From Candidatus Agrococcus pullicola (lineage in GTDB: Bacteria; Actinomycetota; Actinomycetes; Actinomycetales; Microbacteriaceae): 7,938 bases of DNA. Numbering within the stretch: the first letter of the stretch is position 1; every line of letters begins with the position of its first letter. Below the pieces are notes generated by a model. The model saw only the letters and a program-made list of their open reading frames with translations. It had not been told where the DNA came from and searched no databases. Below are positions 1-5,867 of the stretch, piece by piece. The translations under genes and the position numbers were made by a program. The DNA lies in contig DXDC01000206.1 of the NCBI GenBank assembly GCA_019115685.1, positions 1 through 7,938 on the forward strand, read 5' to 3'.

Positions 1-56
1 AACCTGCGACCTCCCGCTCCCAAAGCGGGCGCTCTACCAAGCTGAGCTACGCCCCG
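1..56 (-). tRNA. tRNA-Pro (anticodon TGG), 3' part cut off by window edge
   Basis: Read on the minus strand from 56, the sequence begins CGGGGCGTAGCTCAGCTTGG, the usual start of a bacterial proline tRNA (C at position 1). The D stem GCTC/GAGC and the anticodon stem CCCGC/GCGGG enclose the 7-base loop TTTGGGA, so the anticodon is TGG (plus-strand positions 20-22), which reads CCN proline codons. The visible part ends in the start of the T arm (GCAGGTT). The 3' half of the T arm and the acceptor 3' strand lie outside the window. It is divergent from the tRNA-Gly gene with 116 bp between them. Confidence 0.95.
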
Positions 57-86
57 AGGCCAATGTGCGTTTCGGGCACCCGCGCA

Positions 87-92
87 AGTCTA
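87..92 (-). promoter_or_regulatory. Possible -10 element for tRNA-Pro
   Basis: On the minus strand this reads TAGACT (fits TANNNT), about 30 bases upstream of the mature tRNA-Pro 5' end, so transcription would start near position 80. No convincing -35 lies at 16-18 bp spacing; the nearest TTTGCT (105-110) is only 12 bp away. Inferred from motif and position alone. Confidence 0.25.
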
Positions 93-145
93 GCGCTATC
101 TGAGAGCAAACGCGCACACGGTTTCTCCCGAACCCGATTTCGGTG

Positions 146-151
146 TAGAGT
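146..151 (+). promoter_or_regulatory. Possible -10 element for tRNA-Gly
   Basis: TAGAGT fits TANNNT and lies 21 bases upstream of the mature tRNA-Gly 5' end, giving a start near 158 and a leader of about 15 nt. The -35 region at 122-128 (TTTCTCC) keeps only the leading T bases of TTGACA, so the call is weak. Confidence 0.3.
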
Positions 152-172
152 GGTGCGGTCCGGTAAGGACAC

Positions 173-246
173 GCGGGTGTAGCTCAATGGTAGAGCTCCT
201 GCCTTCCAAGCAGGCGGTGCGAGTTCGATTCTCGTCACCCGCTCCA
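173..246 (+). tRNA. tRNA-Gly (anticodon TCC), CCA encoded
   Basis: A complete cloverleaf is visible. The acceptor stem is GCGGGTG (173-179) pairing with CACCCGC (236-242). The D stem is GCTC/GAGC. The anticodon stem CCTGC (198-202)/GCAGG (210-214) encloses the loop CTTCCAA, so the anticodon is TCC at 205-207, which reads GGA/GGG glycine codons. The T arm is 219-235 with loop TTCGATT. The discriminator base is T243 and the CCA end is encoded at 244-246. The bases from 233 to 249 recur downstream at 343-359, so the 3' end of this gene is part of a direct repeat. Confidence 0.97.
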
Positions 247-299
247 TAGTCTTCGACGGAGCATCCGTCCCGAGAATCGCCACGAGCGACGCTCCGCGC
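233..299 (+). repeat. tRNA-Gly 3'-end repeat, unit A
   Basis: This unit has two conserved parts separated by a variable spacer. The first is the 17-mer CGTCACCCGCTCCATAG (233-249), which covers part of the T stem, the acceptor 3' strand, the discriminator, CCA and the next three bases of tRNA-Gly. The second is a 34-bp block (266-299) containing CGAGAATCGCCACGAGCGAC. Both recur in the same order about 110 bp downstream. The 16-nt spacer (250-265) is not conserved between units. No ORF with plausible coding character explains the conservation. Confidence 0.85.
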
Positions 300-321
300 C
301 ACCAGCACCACCCTTCGTGAC

Positions 322-334
322 CGTCCACCGGACG
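322..334 (+). other. Small hairpin between repeat units
   Basis: CGTCC-ACC-GGACG forms a 5-bp stem with a 3-base loop downstream of tRNA-Gly. No T-rich tract follows, so an intrinsic terminator is not supported; chance is a real possibility in GC-rich DNA. Confidence 0.2.
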
Positions 335-342
335 CTCACGCC

Positions 343-408
343 CGTCACCCGCTCCATAGATTGCCCACTGCACTCGTTCCGAGAATCGCCACGAGCGACG
401 CACCGCGC
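343..408 (+). repeat. tRNA-Gly 3'-end repeat, unit B
   Basis: The 17-mer (343-359) is identical to the tRNA-Gly end at 233-249, and the 34-bp block (375-408) matches 266-299 at 32 of 34 positions (differences at 378 and 402). The spacer is 15 nt here against 16 nt in unit A and has diverged. Similarity stops sharply upstream of 343, so the T loop, anticodon and other tRNA parts are absent and this copy cannot form a tRNA. It could be an old attachment-site scar or a tandem duplication. Confidence 0.85.
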
Positions 409-444
409 ACCTATCGCCGGGCCGACCGCTCTTCCACCAGCCGA

Positions 445-458
445 CTCGCGGCCGCGAG
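445..458 (+). other. 14-bp perfect palindrome upstream of the lipoprotein gene
   Basis: CTCGCGGCCGCGAG is a perfect palindrome 48 bp upstream of the chosen lipoprotein start. It might be a protein-binding site, but high GC content makes chance palindromes fairly common. The rest of the non-coding stretch 247-505 holds only the tRNA-derived repeats, a small hairpin and a possible TACCGT -10 element (484-489). Confidence 0.25.
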
Positions 459-505
459 CGAGCATTCGCACAGGTTGCGTCGATACCGTAAAGAGCGTGA
501 CTGAA

Positions 506-1180
506 ATGAGGAAGCCAGGCTCCCACAACAAACAGCGCAGCCCGCGAAGCAGGATGCGCGGTTCAACGCGTTTCGGGGCGATCCTGGTAACCGTCTGCTC
601 CGTGGGGCTTTTAGCCGCTTGCTTCGCAACTCCCCCGAGCATCCCCACGGATCCCGATATTCCTGGAGAAGAAGAGAGCGCGCCGCCGGCCTTCAGCAAC
701 CTGGATGATCCTCCTTCGACTCCCGGGCCATCGACTCCCCCGGTACCGACGGATGACCCCGACACCTACCAGCTCGGCGACACCGTCGTGCTGCACACGT
801 CGCAGGGCTCGACCTGGGAGGTCACGGTGACCGGAGTGATCGACGACGACAACCAAGACGTCGCCTCCTACGGCAATGACATCCCGAGCGACAAGCGCGC
901 CGTCACGATCGAGCTCACGATCGAGAACGTCGGCGAGACCACGACGCACCCCTACTACGACATGATGATCGCGTATCAGCCCGACAACGGCCCTGTTTTC
1001 GATCAGAACTCCGGCCCGCTCTACGGCGACTACGACAACAATCTCGGATACGTGCGTTCGTTCGCGCCGGGAGACAGCTTTACCGGCCACATGTCGGTCT
1101 ACGTTCCAGCGAACGTGCCAGAGGGCAATGTCGTGATCTCCGGTGACGGGCAGTCGACGTTCTACGTCTGGGAGAGCTGA
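506..1180 (+). CDS. Secreted lipoprotein with DUF4352-like domain
   Basis: A 224-residue protein. The N-terminus is basic (RKPGSHNKQRSPRSR), followed by a hydrophobic stretch ending in the lipobox LLAAC, with the lipidated cysteine at residue 39 (codon 620-622). A Pro/Asp/Thr-rich linker follows (about 42-85), typical of a flexible tether outside the membrane. The C-terminal domain (about 90-224) begins YQLGDTV and contains WEVTVTGV, VTIELTIENVG and FAPGDSFTGHMSVYVP, the pattern of the immunoglobulin-like DUF4352 family, whose role is unknown. The ATG at 506 is chosen because AAAGAG lies 10 nt upstream. A GTG at 497 could be a leaderless start after TACCGT (484-489), and an ATG at 554 would give a compact 23-residue signal. 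The frame stays open to 317, but that part overlaps the tRNA-derived repeats. A rare TTA leucine codon (611-613) lies in the signal sequence. Confidence 0.85.
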   Translation: MRKPGSHNKQRSPRSRMRGSTRFGAILVTVCSVGLLAACFATPPSIPTDPDIPGEEESAPPAFSNLDDPPSTPGPSTPPVPTDDPDTYQLGDTVVLHTSQGSTWEVTVTGVIDDDNQDVASYGNDIPSDKRAVTIELTIENVGETTTHPYYDMMIAYQPDNGPVFDQNSGPLYGDYDNNLGYVRSFAPGDSFTGHMSVYVPANVPEGNVVISGDGQSTFYVWES

Positions 1181-1184
1181 CGCA

Positions 1185-2153
1185 CTACGACTGGCAGCCG
1201 GGGCACCAATACAGTTTGCGCTGCTGCATCATTTCGAGCGCAATCGAGGTGCCGCACCGAAGACACGGTAGTCCTTCGCGCTTGTACACCCAGTGTCTGT
1301 CTTCCCGATTATCGATAGCGGCCTGTCGACGCTTCCCGCGAAGGCCGTCGATCGTCAGCATCTGCCCCGTCTCTACGCCGATCCGCAGCAATTTCACCCA
1401 GTCGCGCCACAGCGCTGCGGCTTCTTCATCGGTGACGTTCGCCCCTGAGCGATGCGGTGACATTGCCGCTCGGAACAGCATTTCGGCACGATACACGTTG
1501 CCGATGCCAGCAACGACCGACTGATCCATCAGCAACTGACCGATGGGCTGGCGTGATCGTTGTACGCGCGAGACAAACCTCGACTCGGCCTGCGCACGCG
1601 TCTCGAACAGCGCCATGGGGTCGGGGCCGAGTCGCTGCGCAAGCGCCTGAACGCCATCATCGTCCATCACCTTGCAAACGGTCGGACCACGGAGATCCGC
1701 GACTGCAGAATCCGTGAGGATGCGCGCTCGAACCTGTCCAACAGGCTTCGGCGGCCACTCGTCAAGAGTCAGCCCCGATTCACGCTCGCCCATTTTCACT
1801 CTTGCCCTGCGGGGCGCCCCTATCGAGTGCAATGACTCCTCGTTCTGCCCCAACGCTCCCGCTGCCGCAGTGCGCACGGACGCGCCCTCGCTGCGTGCGA
1901 GCGCGGCATCCGTCGAGATCTCCCCCGCGAAATCCCAAGCGCCGTAAATGCCGAGGTGCACGTGCATCCAAGGCTCCTCGAACCGCAAGAGCAGATGCTT
2001 GCCGATTGCCCGGGCCTCCGTCATCACACGGCCGTCGAGTTCGGCGGCCTCTACCGAGAAGCGCCCCTGCGGGCTCGAGACAGCGGCCGGCCGGCCTACG
2101 AAATTGCTATCGAATTGGCGCGCGATGCGATGGATCGAATGACCCTCAGGCAT
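1185..2153 (-). CDS. nei1: Endonuclease VIII-type DNA glycosylase/AP lyase (Nei1)
   Basis: A bifunctional Fpg/Nei-family enzyme that removes oxidised bases and cuts the abasic site during base excision repair. After Met it starts PEGHS: Pro2 is the Schiff-base nucleophile and Glu3 the catalytic acid of the family. Lys52 (GKHLL) matches the conserved catalytic lysine. The helix-two-turn-helix region is about 176-230 (PIGQLLMDQSVVAGIGNVYRAEMLF). The C-terminal zinc finger is C297-x2-C300-x16-C317-x2-C320, with Arg312 in the finger loop. Sequence recalled for M. tuberculosis Nei1 is similar throughout, but that protein is about 268 residues and this one is 322; the excess is mainly an insertion at about 78-132 in the N-terminal domain. 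The ATG at 2153 is fixed by the MPEG motif, with GAAGG 8 nt upstream. The start overlaps the end of rpiB by 8 nt, implying translational coupling. The stop is 4 bp from the converging lipoprotein stop. Confidence 0.95.
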   Translation of the reverse strand: MPEGHSIHRIARQFDSNFVGRPAAVSSPQGRFSVEAAELDGRVMTEARAIGKHLLLRFEEPWMHVHLGIYGAWDFAGEISTDAALARSEGASVRTAAAGALGQNEESLHSIGAPRRARVKMGERESGLTLDEWPPKPVGQVRARILTDSAVADLRGPTVCKVMDDDGVQALAQRLGPDPMALFETRAQAESRFVSRVQRSRQPIGQLLMDQSVVAGIGNVYRAEMLFRAAMSPHRSGANVTDEEAAALWRDWVKLLRIGVETGQMLTIDGLRGKRRQAAIDNREDRHWVYKREGLPCLRCGTSIALEMMQQRKLYWCPGCQS

Positions 2154-2619
2154 CGAGCTCGCCTTCGGTTTCGTACCGGAAGATCTGCTGGATGCGCCGT
2201 AGGTGCCGTTCCTCGTCGCTGAAGGCTTCGCCGATGAACGTGTCGATGAGTCGGAGCATTTCCTCGCTCGAGTGCTGCCTCGCGCCGACTGCGACAACGT
2301 TCGCGTCATTGTGTTGCCTGGCGAGCAGAGCCGTGTCTTCGCTCCAGACCAGCGCGGCACGGACACCGCGCACCTTGTTCGCCGCGATCTGCTCGCCATT
2401 GCCCGACCCCCCGAACACGACACCGAGCGCCATAACGCCCGCCTGTTGATCCGCGACCACGGCCTGAGCAGCGCGAATGCAGAATGCCGGATAGTCGTCG
2501 AGCGCGTCGTACTCCACAGGGCCGTGGTCGACGCATTCGTGGCCCTGCTCAGTGAGGTGAGCGATGAGCGTTTTCGAGTACTCGAAACCCGCGTGATCGG
2601 TAGCGACGTGGATGCGCAT
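2146..2619 (-). CDS. rpiB: Ribose-5-phosphate isomerase B
   Basis: A 157-residue cytosolic enzyme of the RpiB/LacAB family that interconverts ribose 5-phosphate and ribulose 5-phosphate in the pentose phosphate pathway. Visible family features are DHAGF at 8-12, YDALDDYP at 37-44 and GGSGNGEQIAANK at about 70-82, then the HNDANVV segment. E. coli RpiB uses a cysteine just before its GTGIG motif as catalytic base; here that position is Gly70, and Glu76 in GNGEQ corresponds to the glutamate used by the M. tuberculosis enzyme, so this is the actinobacterial subtype. The ATG at 2619 is chosen over the in-frame TTG at 2637 because AGGAAGG lies 6 nt upstream. The gene sits between the DsbA-like gene (29-nt gap) and nei1 (8-nt overlap), so the three are probably one transcript. 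Supply of pentose and NADPH metabolism under oxidative stress is a plausible link (inference). Confidence 0.96.
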   Translation of the reverse strand: MRIHVATDHAGFEYSKTLIAHLTEQGHECVDHGPVEYDALDDYPAFCIRAAQAVVADQQAGVMALGVVFGGSGNGEQIAANKVRGVRAALVWSEDTALLARQHNDANVVAVGARQHSSEEMLRLIDTFIGEAFSDEERHLRRIQQIFRYETEGELDA

Positions 2620-2625
2620 CCTGTT

Positions 2626-2632
2626 CCTTCCT
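2626..2632 (-). promoter_or_regulatory. Ribosome binding site of rpiB
   Basis: On the minus strand this reads AGGAAGG, 6 nt before the ATG at 2619. It decides the rpiB start, because the in-frame TTG at 2637 lies upstream of it. Confidence 0.8.
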
Positions 2633-2648
2633 AACAACAGTGTTCCGG

Positions 2649-3239
2649 CTAGAACTGCGGTCCGCGAGTTCGGGTTCGTTTCAGCTCGAAGAAGCCGTCG
2701 ACGCTGGCGGCAGCGACAATCCCGTCGAACAGCCTCAGCGCTTCTTCGCCCTTCGGTGCCGGAGTCACGACGGGGCCGAAGAACGCAACGTCATCGACAG
2801 CCACAACGGGTGTTCCGACATCCTCGCCGACGAGGTCCATGGCCTCCCTGTGGCTCGCATGCAGCTGTTCGTCGAAACGGTCGGTCTCCTCTGCGAGCTC
2901 CGCGGGCAGCTCTGCCTCGGCGAGCGCAGCGGGGATCACAACATCGAGATCCTTCTCGTCTCCGGGGTGCAGTCGTGTACCGAGCGCATCGTACAGCGGC
3001 TTCACGGCCTCCTGCCCAACCGACTCTCGTGCTGCAACGACGAGCCTCGTCATCCGCAGCGAGCGCGGCATGATGGCCCGGTAATCCTCCGGAAGGTCCC
3101 TGCCCTCGTTCAGGATGGCGAGCGACATCACGCGCCAATCGATCTCGATGCCTCGGAGACGCCCTACCTCCTCGAGCCAGCGAGAGGTCATCCATGCCCA
3201 AGGGCACAGCGGGTCGAACCACATCCGCACATCAGTCAT
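2649..3239 (-). CDS. DsbA/FrnE-like thioredoxin-fold oxidoreductase (Rv2466c type), monothiol
   Basis: A 196-residue cytosolic protein without a signal peptide, with a thioredoxin fold and inserted helical domain. Sequence is similar throughout to what is recalled of M. tuberculosis Rv2466c, a mycothiol-dependent reductase: FDPLCPWAW at 8-16, MSLAILNE at 38-45, DLVGEDVGTP at 135-144 (Pro144 as the cis-proline) and the end FFELKRTRTRGPQF. The active site is Cys12-Pro-Trp-Ala15, while Rv2466c carries CPWC. Cys12 is the only cysteine in the protein, so an internal disulfide is impossible and a monothiol mechanism with mycothiol or a partner is likely (inference). The start at 3239 fits the homologue length, but CGGAG sits only 1 nt before it; GTG at 3230, ten bases after that motif, is an alternative. 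It leads the operon with rpiB and nei1 and has a SigR/SigH-like promoter upstream. Confidence 0.93.
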   Translation of the reverse strand: MTDVRMWFDPLCPWAWMTSRWLEEVGRLRGIEIDWRVMSLAILNEGRDLPEDYRAIMPRSLRMTRLVVAARESVGQEAVKPLYDALGTRLHPGDEKDLDVVIPAALAEAELPAELAEETDRFDEQLHASHREAMDLVGEDVGTPVVAVDDVAFFGPVVTPAPKGEEALRLFDGIVAAASVDGFFELKRTRTRGPQF

Positions 3240-3268
3240 GCTCCGATGCTATCGAAAACTGCACGGCC

Positions 3269-3295
3269 AACTACCCTGGTAGGACACACCATTCC
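3269..3295 (-). promoter_or_regulatory. Putative SigR/SigH-type promoter for the DsbA-like/rpiB/nei1 operon
   Basis: On the minus strand GGAAT (3295 to 3291) is followed after 19 bases by GTT (3271 to 3269). The disulfide-stress sigma factors SigR of Streptomyces and SigH of mycobacteria recognise GGAAT and GTT with about 18-19 bp between. Transcription would start near 3260, about 20 nt before the ATG. Rv2466c is a known SigH target, which supports the call. An alternative housekeeping signal is TAGCAT (3251 to 3246), which would give a transcript starting at or next to the ATG. Confidence 0.6.
3271..3282 (+). other. Short palindrome in the divergent spacer
   Basis: CTACC-CT-GGTAG is an inverted repeat with a 2-base centre. 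It lies within the spacer of the putative SigR-type promoter and next to TGGTAGGAC, a possible extended -10 for pepN on the plus strand. It could be an operator for a regulator of both operons, but only position and symmetry support this. Confidence 0.3.
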
Positions 3296-3299
3296 AATG

Positions 3300-3305
3300 A
3301 AGGAG
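3300..3305 (+). promoter_or_regulatory. Ribosome binding site of pepN
   Basis: AAGGAG lies 5 nt before the GTG at 3311. It decides the pepN start: the upstream in-frame ATG at 3194 has no such site and lies inside the opposite-strand DsbA-like gene. Confidence 0.85.
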
Positions 3306-3310
3306 CATCT

Positions 3311-5857
3311 GTGCCAGGAGAGAACCTCACACGGCAAGAGGCAGCCGATCGTGCCGCGATCGTCAGCACTCGTTCGTACGACATCACCCTCGATCTGACT
3401 CGCGGCGAGGAAGTGTTCGGGTCGACAACGACCGTTCGCTTCAGCGCGCAAGAGGGTGCGTCGACATTCATCGACCACATCTCCCGAACCGTGCACTCGG
3501 TGACGTTGAACGGTGTCGAGCTCGACCCGACCGAGGTCAACGATGGCGTACGCATCCAGCTACCCGACCTGCAGGCCGAGAACGAACTGACCATCGTCTC
3601 CGACGCGATCTATATGAACACCGGAGAGGGCCTGCACAGGTTCGTCGATCCGGTCGACGACGAGGTGTATCTCTACACGCAGTTCGAGGTTCCGGACTCG
3701 CGTCGGGTCTTCGCTGTCTTCGAGCAGCCGGACCTCAAGGCCGAGTTCTCGTTCACGGTCATTGCGCCTTCGCGTTGGAAAGTCGTGTCGAATCAGCCGA
3801 CACCGGAACCGACGGTCGACGGCGAAGTAGGCACATGGAGGTTCGGGCCCACTCCGCAGATTTCCTCGTACATTACTGCGCTCGTAGCGGGCCCCTACGT
3901 CGAATACCGCGATGAGCTCGTAAGTTCTGACGGACGCACGATCCCGCTGGGCGTGTTCTGCCGCGAATCCCTGTCGGAATACATGGATGCCGACTACATC
4001 TTCGAGACGACGAAGCGCGGTTTCGAGTTCTTCGAGAAGCATTTCGACGTGCCGTACCCGTTCGACAAGTACGACCAGCTCTTCTGCCCCGAGTACAACA
4101 TGGGCGCGATGGAGAACGCCGGTTGCGTGACCTTCACCGAGGCGTACATCTTCCGGTCGAAAGTCGCGGACGCCATGAAGGAGCGCCGCGTCGTCACCGT
4201 GCTGCACGAACTCGCGCACATGTGGTTCGGCGACCTCGTCACGATGCAGTGGTGGAACGACCTCTGGCTGAACGAATCGTTCGCCGAGTGGGCGTCGACG
4301 CTTGCGACGGCCGAGGCGACGGAGTGGGAAGGCGCCTGGACGACGTTCAACGCACTCGAGAAGACGTGGGCCTATCGCCAGGACCAGCTGCCATCGACGC
4401 ACCCGATCGTTGCAGAGATCCGCGACCTGGACGACGTCATGGTCAACTTCGACGGCATCACCTACGCAAAGGGCGGCTCGGTGCTCAAGCAGCTCGTCGC
4501 GTGGGTCGGCATCGAACCGTTCATGCAGGGTCTCAGCGCGTACTTCAAGAAGCACGCCTGGGGCAACACGGTGCTGGCCGACCTGCTAACCGAACTCGAG
4601 GCCGCGAGCGGTCGCGAACTCACGGAGTGGTCGAAGCTCTGGTTGGAGACCGCCGGTGTGAACACGCTGCGTCCGCGACTGGAGACCGATGGCGCCGGCA
4701 CGATTACGAAACTCGTGATCGAGCAGAGCGCTCCGGCCGACTATCCGACGTTGCGCCCGCACCGCATCGCGGTCGGTTTCTACAACCGGGGCCACAACGG
4801 CTTCGAACGAGTCGATCGCGTCGAATTCGATATCGATGGCGCCCAGACCGAAGTATCCGAGGTGGTCGGTAAGCAGCGCCCTGAACTCCTGCTGCTCAAC
4901 GATGACGATCTCGCGTATGCGAAAGTTCGACTGGATGATGATTCCTGGCGCGCCGCCTGGGACGGGGTCTCCGAGATCCATGATCCGCTTGCGCGAGCGC
5001 TCGTATGGGGAGCAGCGTGGGATGCGACCCGCGACGGAGAGATCGCAGCGAGCGACTACATCGACCTGGTCATCAAGCACATTCACGCGGAAACCGAATC
5101 GACGACGCTGCGCTCCGCGGTTGCGCAGATGATTCAGGCCGCACGTGTCTACGTGGCTCCCGAGCGGCGCGCCGCAGCGGTCGAGCGGGTCGGAAATGCG
5201 TTGTGGACGCTCGCTCAGCAGGCAGAGGCGGACTCGGACGCCCAGTTCCAGTTCGTGACGGGCTTTGCAAACATCGCGAGCACAGACGAGCACATCGCCG
5301 CGCTCCGTGCGCTGCGCGATGGACGCACCTCGCTCGAGGGTCTCGAGATCGACACGGACCTCTCCTGGCAGTTGCTCGACGGTCTTGTGCACAACGGAGC
5401 TGCAGGAGAAGCGGAGATCTCGGCAGCGCACGAAGAGGACAACACCGCCAACGGTGCGCAAGCTGCCGTGCGGGCCCGTGCGCTCATCCCCACACCCGAG
5501 GGCAAGCGCGCCGCGTTCGACTCGGTCGTGCTGGAGGAGACGCCGAACATGATCGTTCGCTACACGGGCCTCGGTCTCGCTCGCGCCAACGACCCTTCTG
5601 CGCTTGCAACACTCATCGAGCCCTATCACTCCGCGATCGATACGATTTGGGAGCAGCGGTCGTACCAGATGGCCGAAGAACTCATCAAGGGCCTCTACCC
5701 GAGTTCCGTGGCGTCCGAAGAACTGGCGGATGCAACACGGGCGTGGCTGAACGAACGAGAGCGCCCAGCGGGACTGACACGCCTGGTGCGGGAGCTGCTC
5801 GACGACGTCGAGCGTGCGCTCTCGAACCAGAGGCGCGACGCACACACGGGCGAGTAA
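3311..5857 (+). CDS. pepN: M1-family zinc aminopeptidase N
   Basis: An 848-residue cytosolic metallopeptidase that removes N-terminal residues from peptides during protein turnover. The N-terminal beta domain (about 1-200) contains NTGEGLHRFVDPVDDEVYLYTQFE. The exopeptidase motif GAMEN is at 265-269. The zinc site is HELAH at 299-303 with the third ligand Glu322 in NESFAEW, exactly HExxH-x18-E, and Glu300 is the general base. Tyr385 in ITYAKGGSVLKQL is the transition-state tyrosine. A helical C-terminal domain of the ERAP1_C type covers about 490-840. Length and sequence match actinobacterial PepN, including M. tuberculosis Rv2467. No signal peptide is seen. The GTG start has AAGGAG 5 nt upstream and gives the N-terminus VPGENLTRQEAADRAA, as in homologues. 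It is divergent from the DsbA-like gene (71-bp spacer) and followed after 10 nt by glbO, so it probably leads the operon. Confidence 0.97.
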   Translation: MPGENLTRQEAADRAAIVSTRSYDITLDLTRGEEVFGSTTTVRFSAQEGASTFIDHISRTVHSVTLNGVELDPTEVNDGVRIQLPDLQAENELTIVSDAIYMNTGEGLHRFVDPVDDEVYLYTQFEVPDSRRVFAVFEQPDLKAEFSFTVIAPSRWKVVSNQPTPEPTVDGEVGTWRFGPTPQISSYITALVAGPYVEYRDELVSSDGRTIPLGVFCRESLSEYMDADYIFETTKRGFEFFEKHFDVPYPFDKYDQLFCPEYNMGAMENAGCVTFTEAYIFRSKVADAMKERRVVTVLHELAHMWFGDLVTMQWWNDLWLNESFAEWASTLATAEATEWEGAWTTFNALEKTWAYRQDQLPSTHPIVAEIRDLDDVMVNFDGITYAKGGSVLKQLVAWVGIEPFMQGLSAYFKKHAWGNTVLADLLTELEAASGRELTEWSKLWLETAGVNTLRPRLETDGAGTITKLVIEQSAPADYPTLRPHRIAVGFYNRGHNGFERVDRVEFDIDGAQTEVSEVVGKQRPELLLLNDDDLAYAKVRLDDDSWRAAWDGVSEIHDPLARALVWGAAWDATRDGEIAASDYIDLVIKHIHAETESTTLRSAVAQMIQAARVYVAPERRAAAVERVGNALWTLAQQAEADSDAQFQFVTGFANIASTDEHIAALRALRDGRTSLEGLEIDTDLSWQLLDGLVHNGAAGEAEISAAHEEDNTANGAQAAVRARALIPTPEGKRAAFDSVVLEETPNMIVRYTGLGLARANDPSALATLIEPYHSAIDTIWEQRSYQMAEELIKGLYPSSVASEELADATRAWLNERERPAGLTRLVRELLDDVERALSNQRRDAHTGE

Positions 5858-5867
5858 CGGAGGAGCG

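Noticed and set aside
322..334. Intrinsic terminator for tRNA-Gly
   Set aside because: The hairpin has only five base pairs and no T tract follows.
317..505. 63-codon upstream extension of the lipoprotein
   Set aside because: It would start inside repeat-derived DNA, place the signal sequence about 100 residues from the N-terminus and lacks a ribosome site.
47..526. Minus-strand frames containing MERVTRIELA-like peptides opposite tRNA-Gly
   Set aside because: These are the typical false proteins produced by antisense reading of a tRNA gene; the repeated peptide pattern only reflects the duplicated tRNA end.
2154..2423. 90-codon N-terminal extension of nei1 in the same frame
   Set aside because: The catalytic proline must directly follow the start Met in this family, and the extension overlaps rpiB in another frame with Ser/Arg-rich shadow composition.
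3194..3310. 39-codon upstream extension of pepN
   Set aside because: It lies across the DsbA-like gene start and the promoter spacer; AAGGAG placed 5 nt before GTG 3311 and the homologous N-terminus fix the later start.
3560..4555. 331-codon open frame on the minus strand opposite the catalytic part of pepN
   Set aside because: The opposite strand encodes the GAMEN and HELAH motifs of PepN; this frame is their mirror and has no family resemblance.
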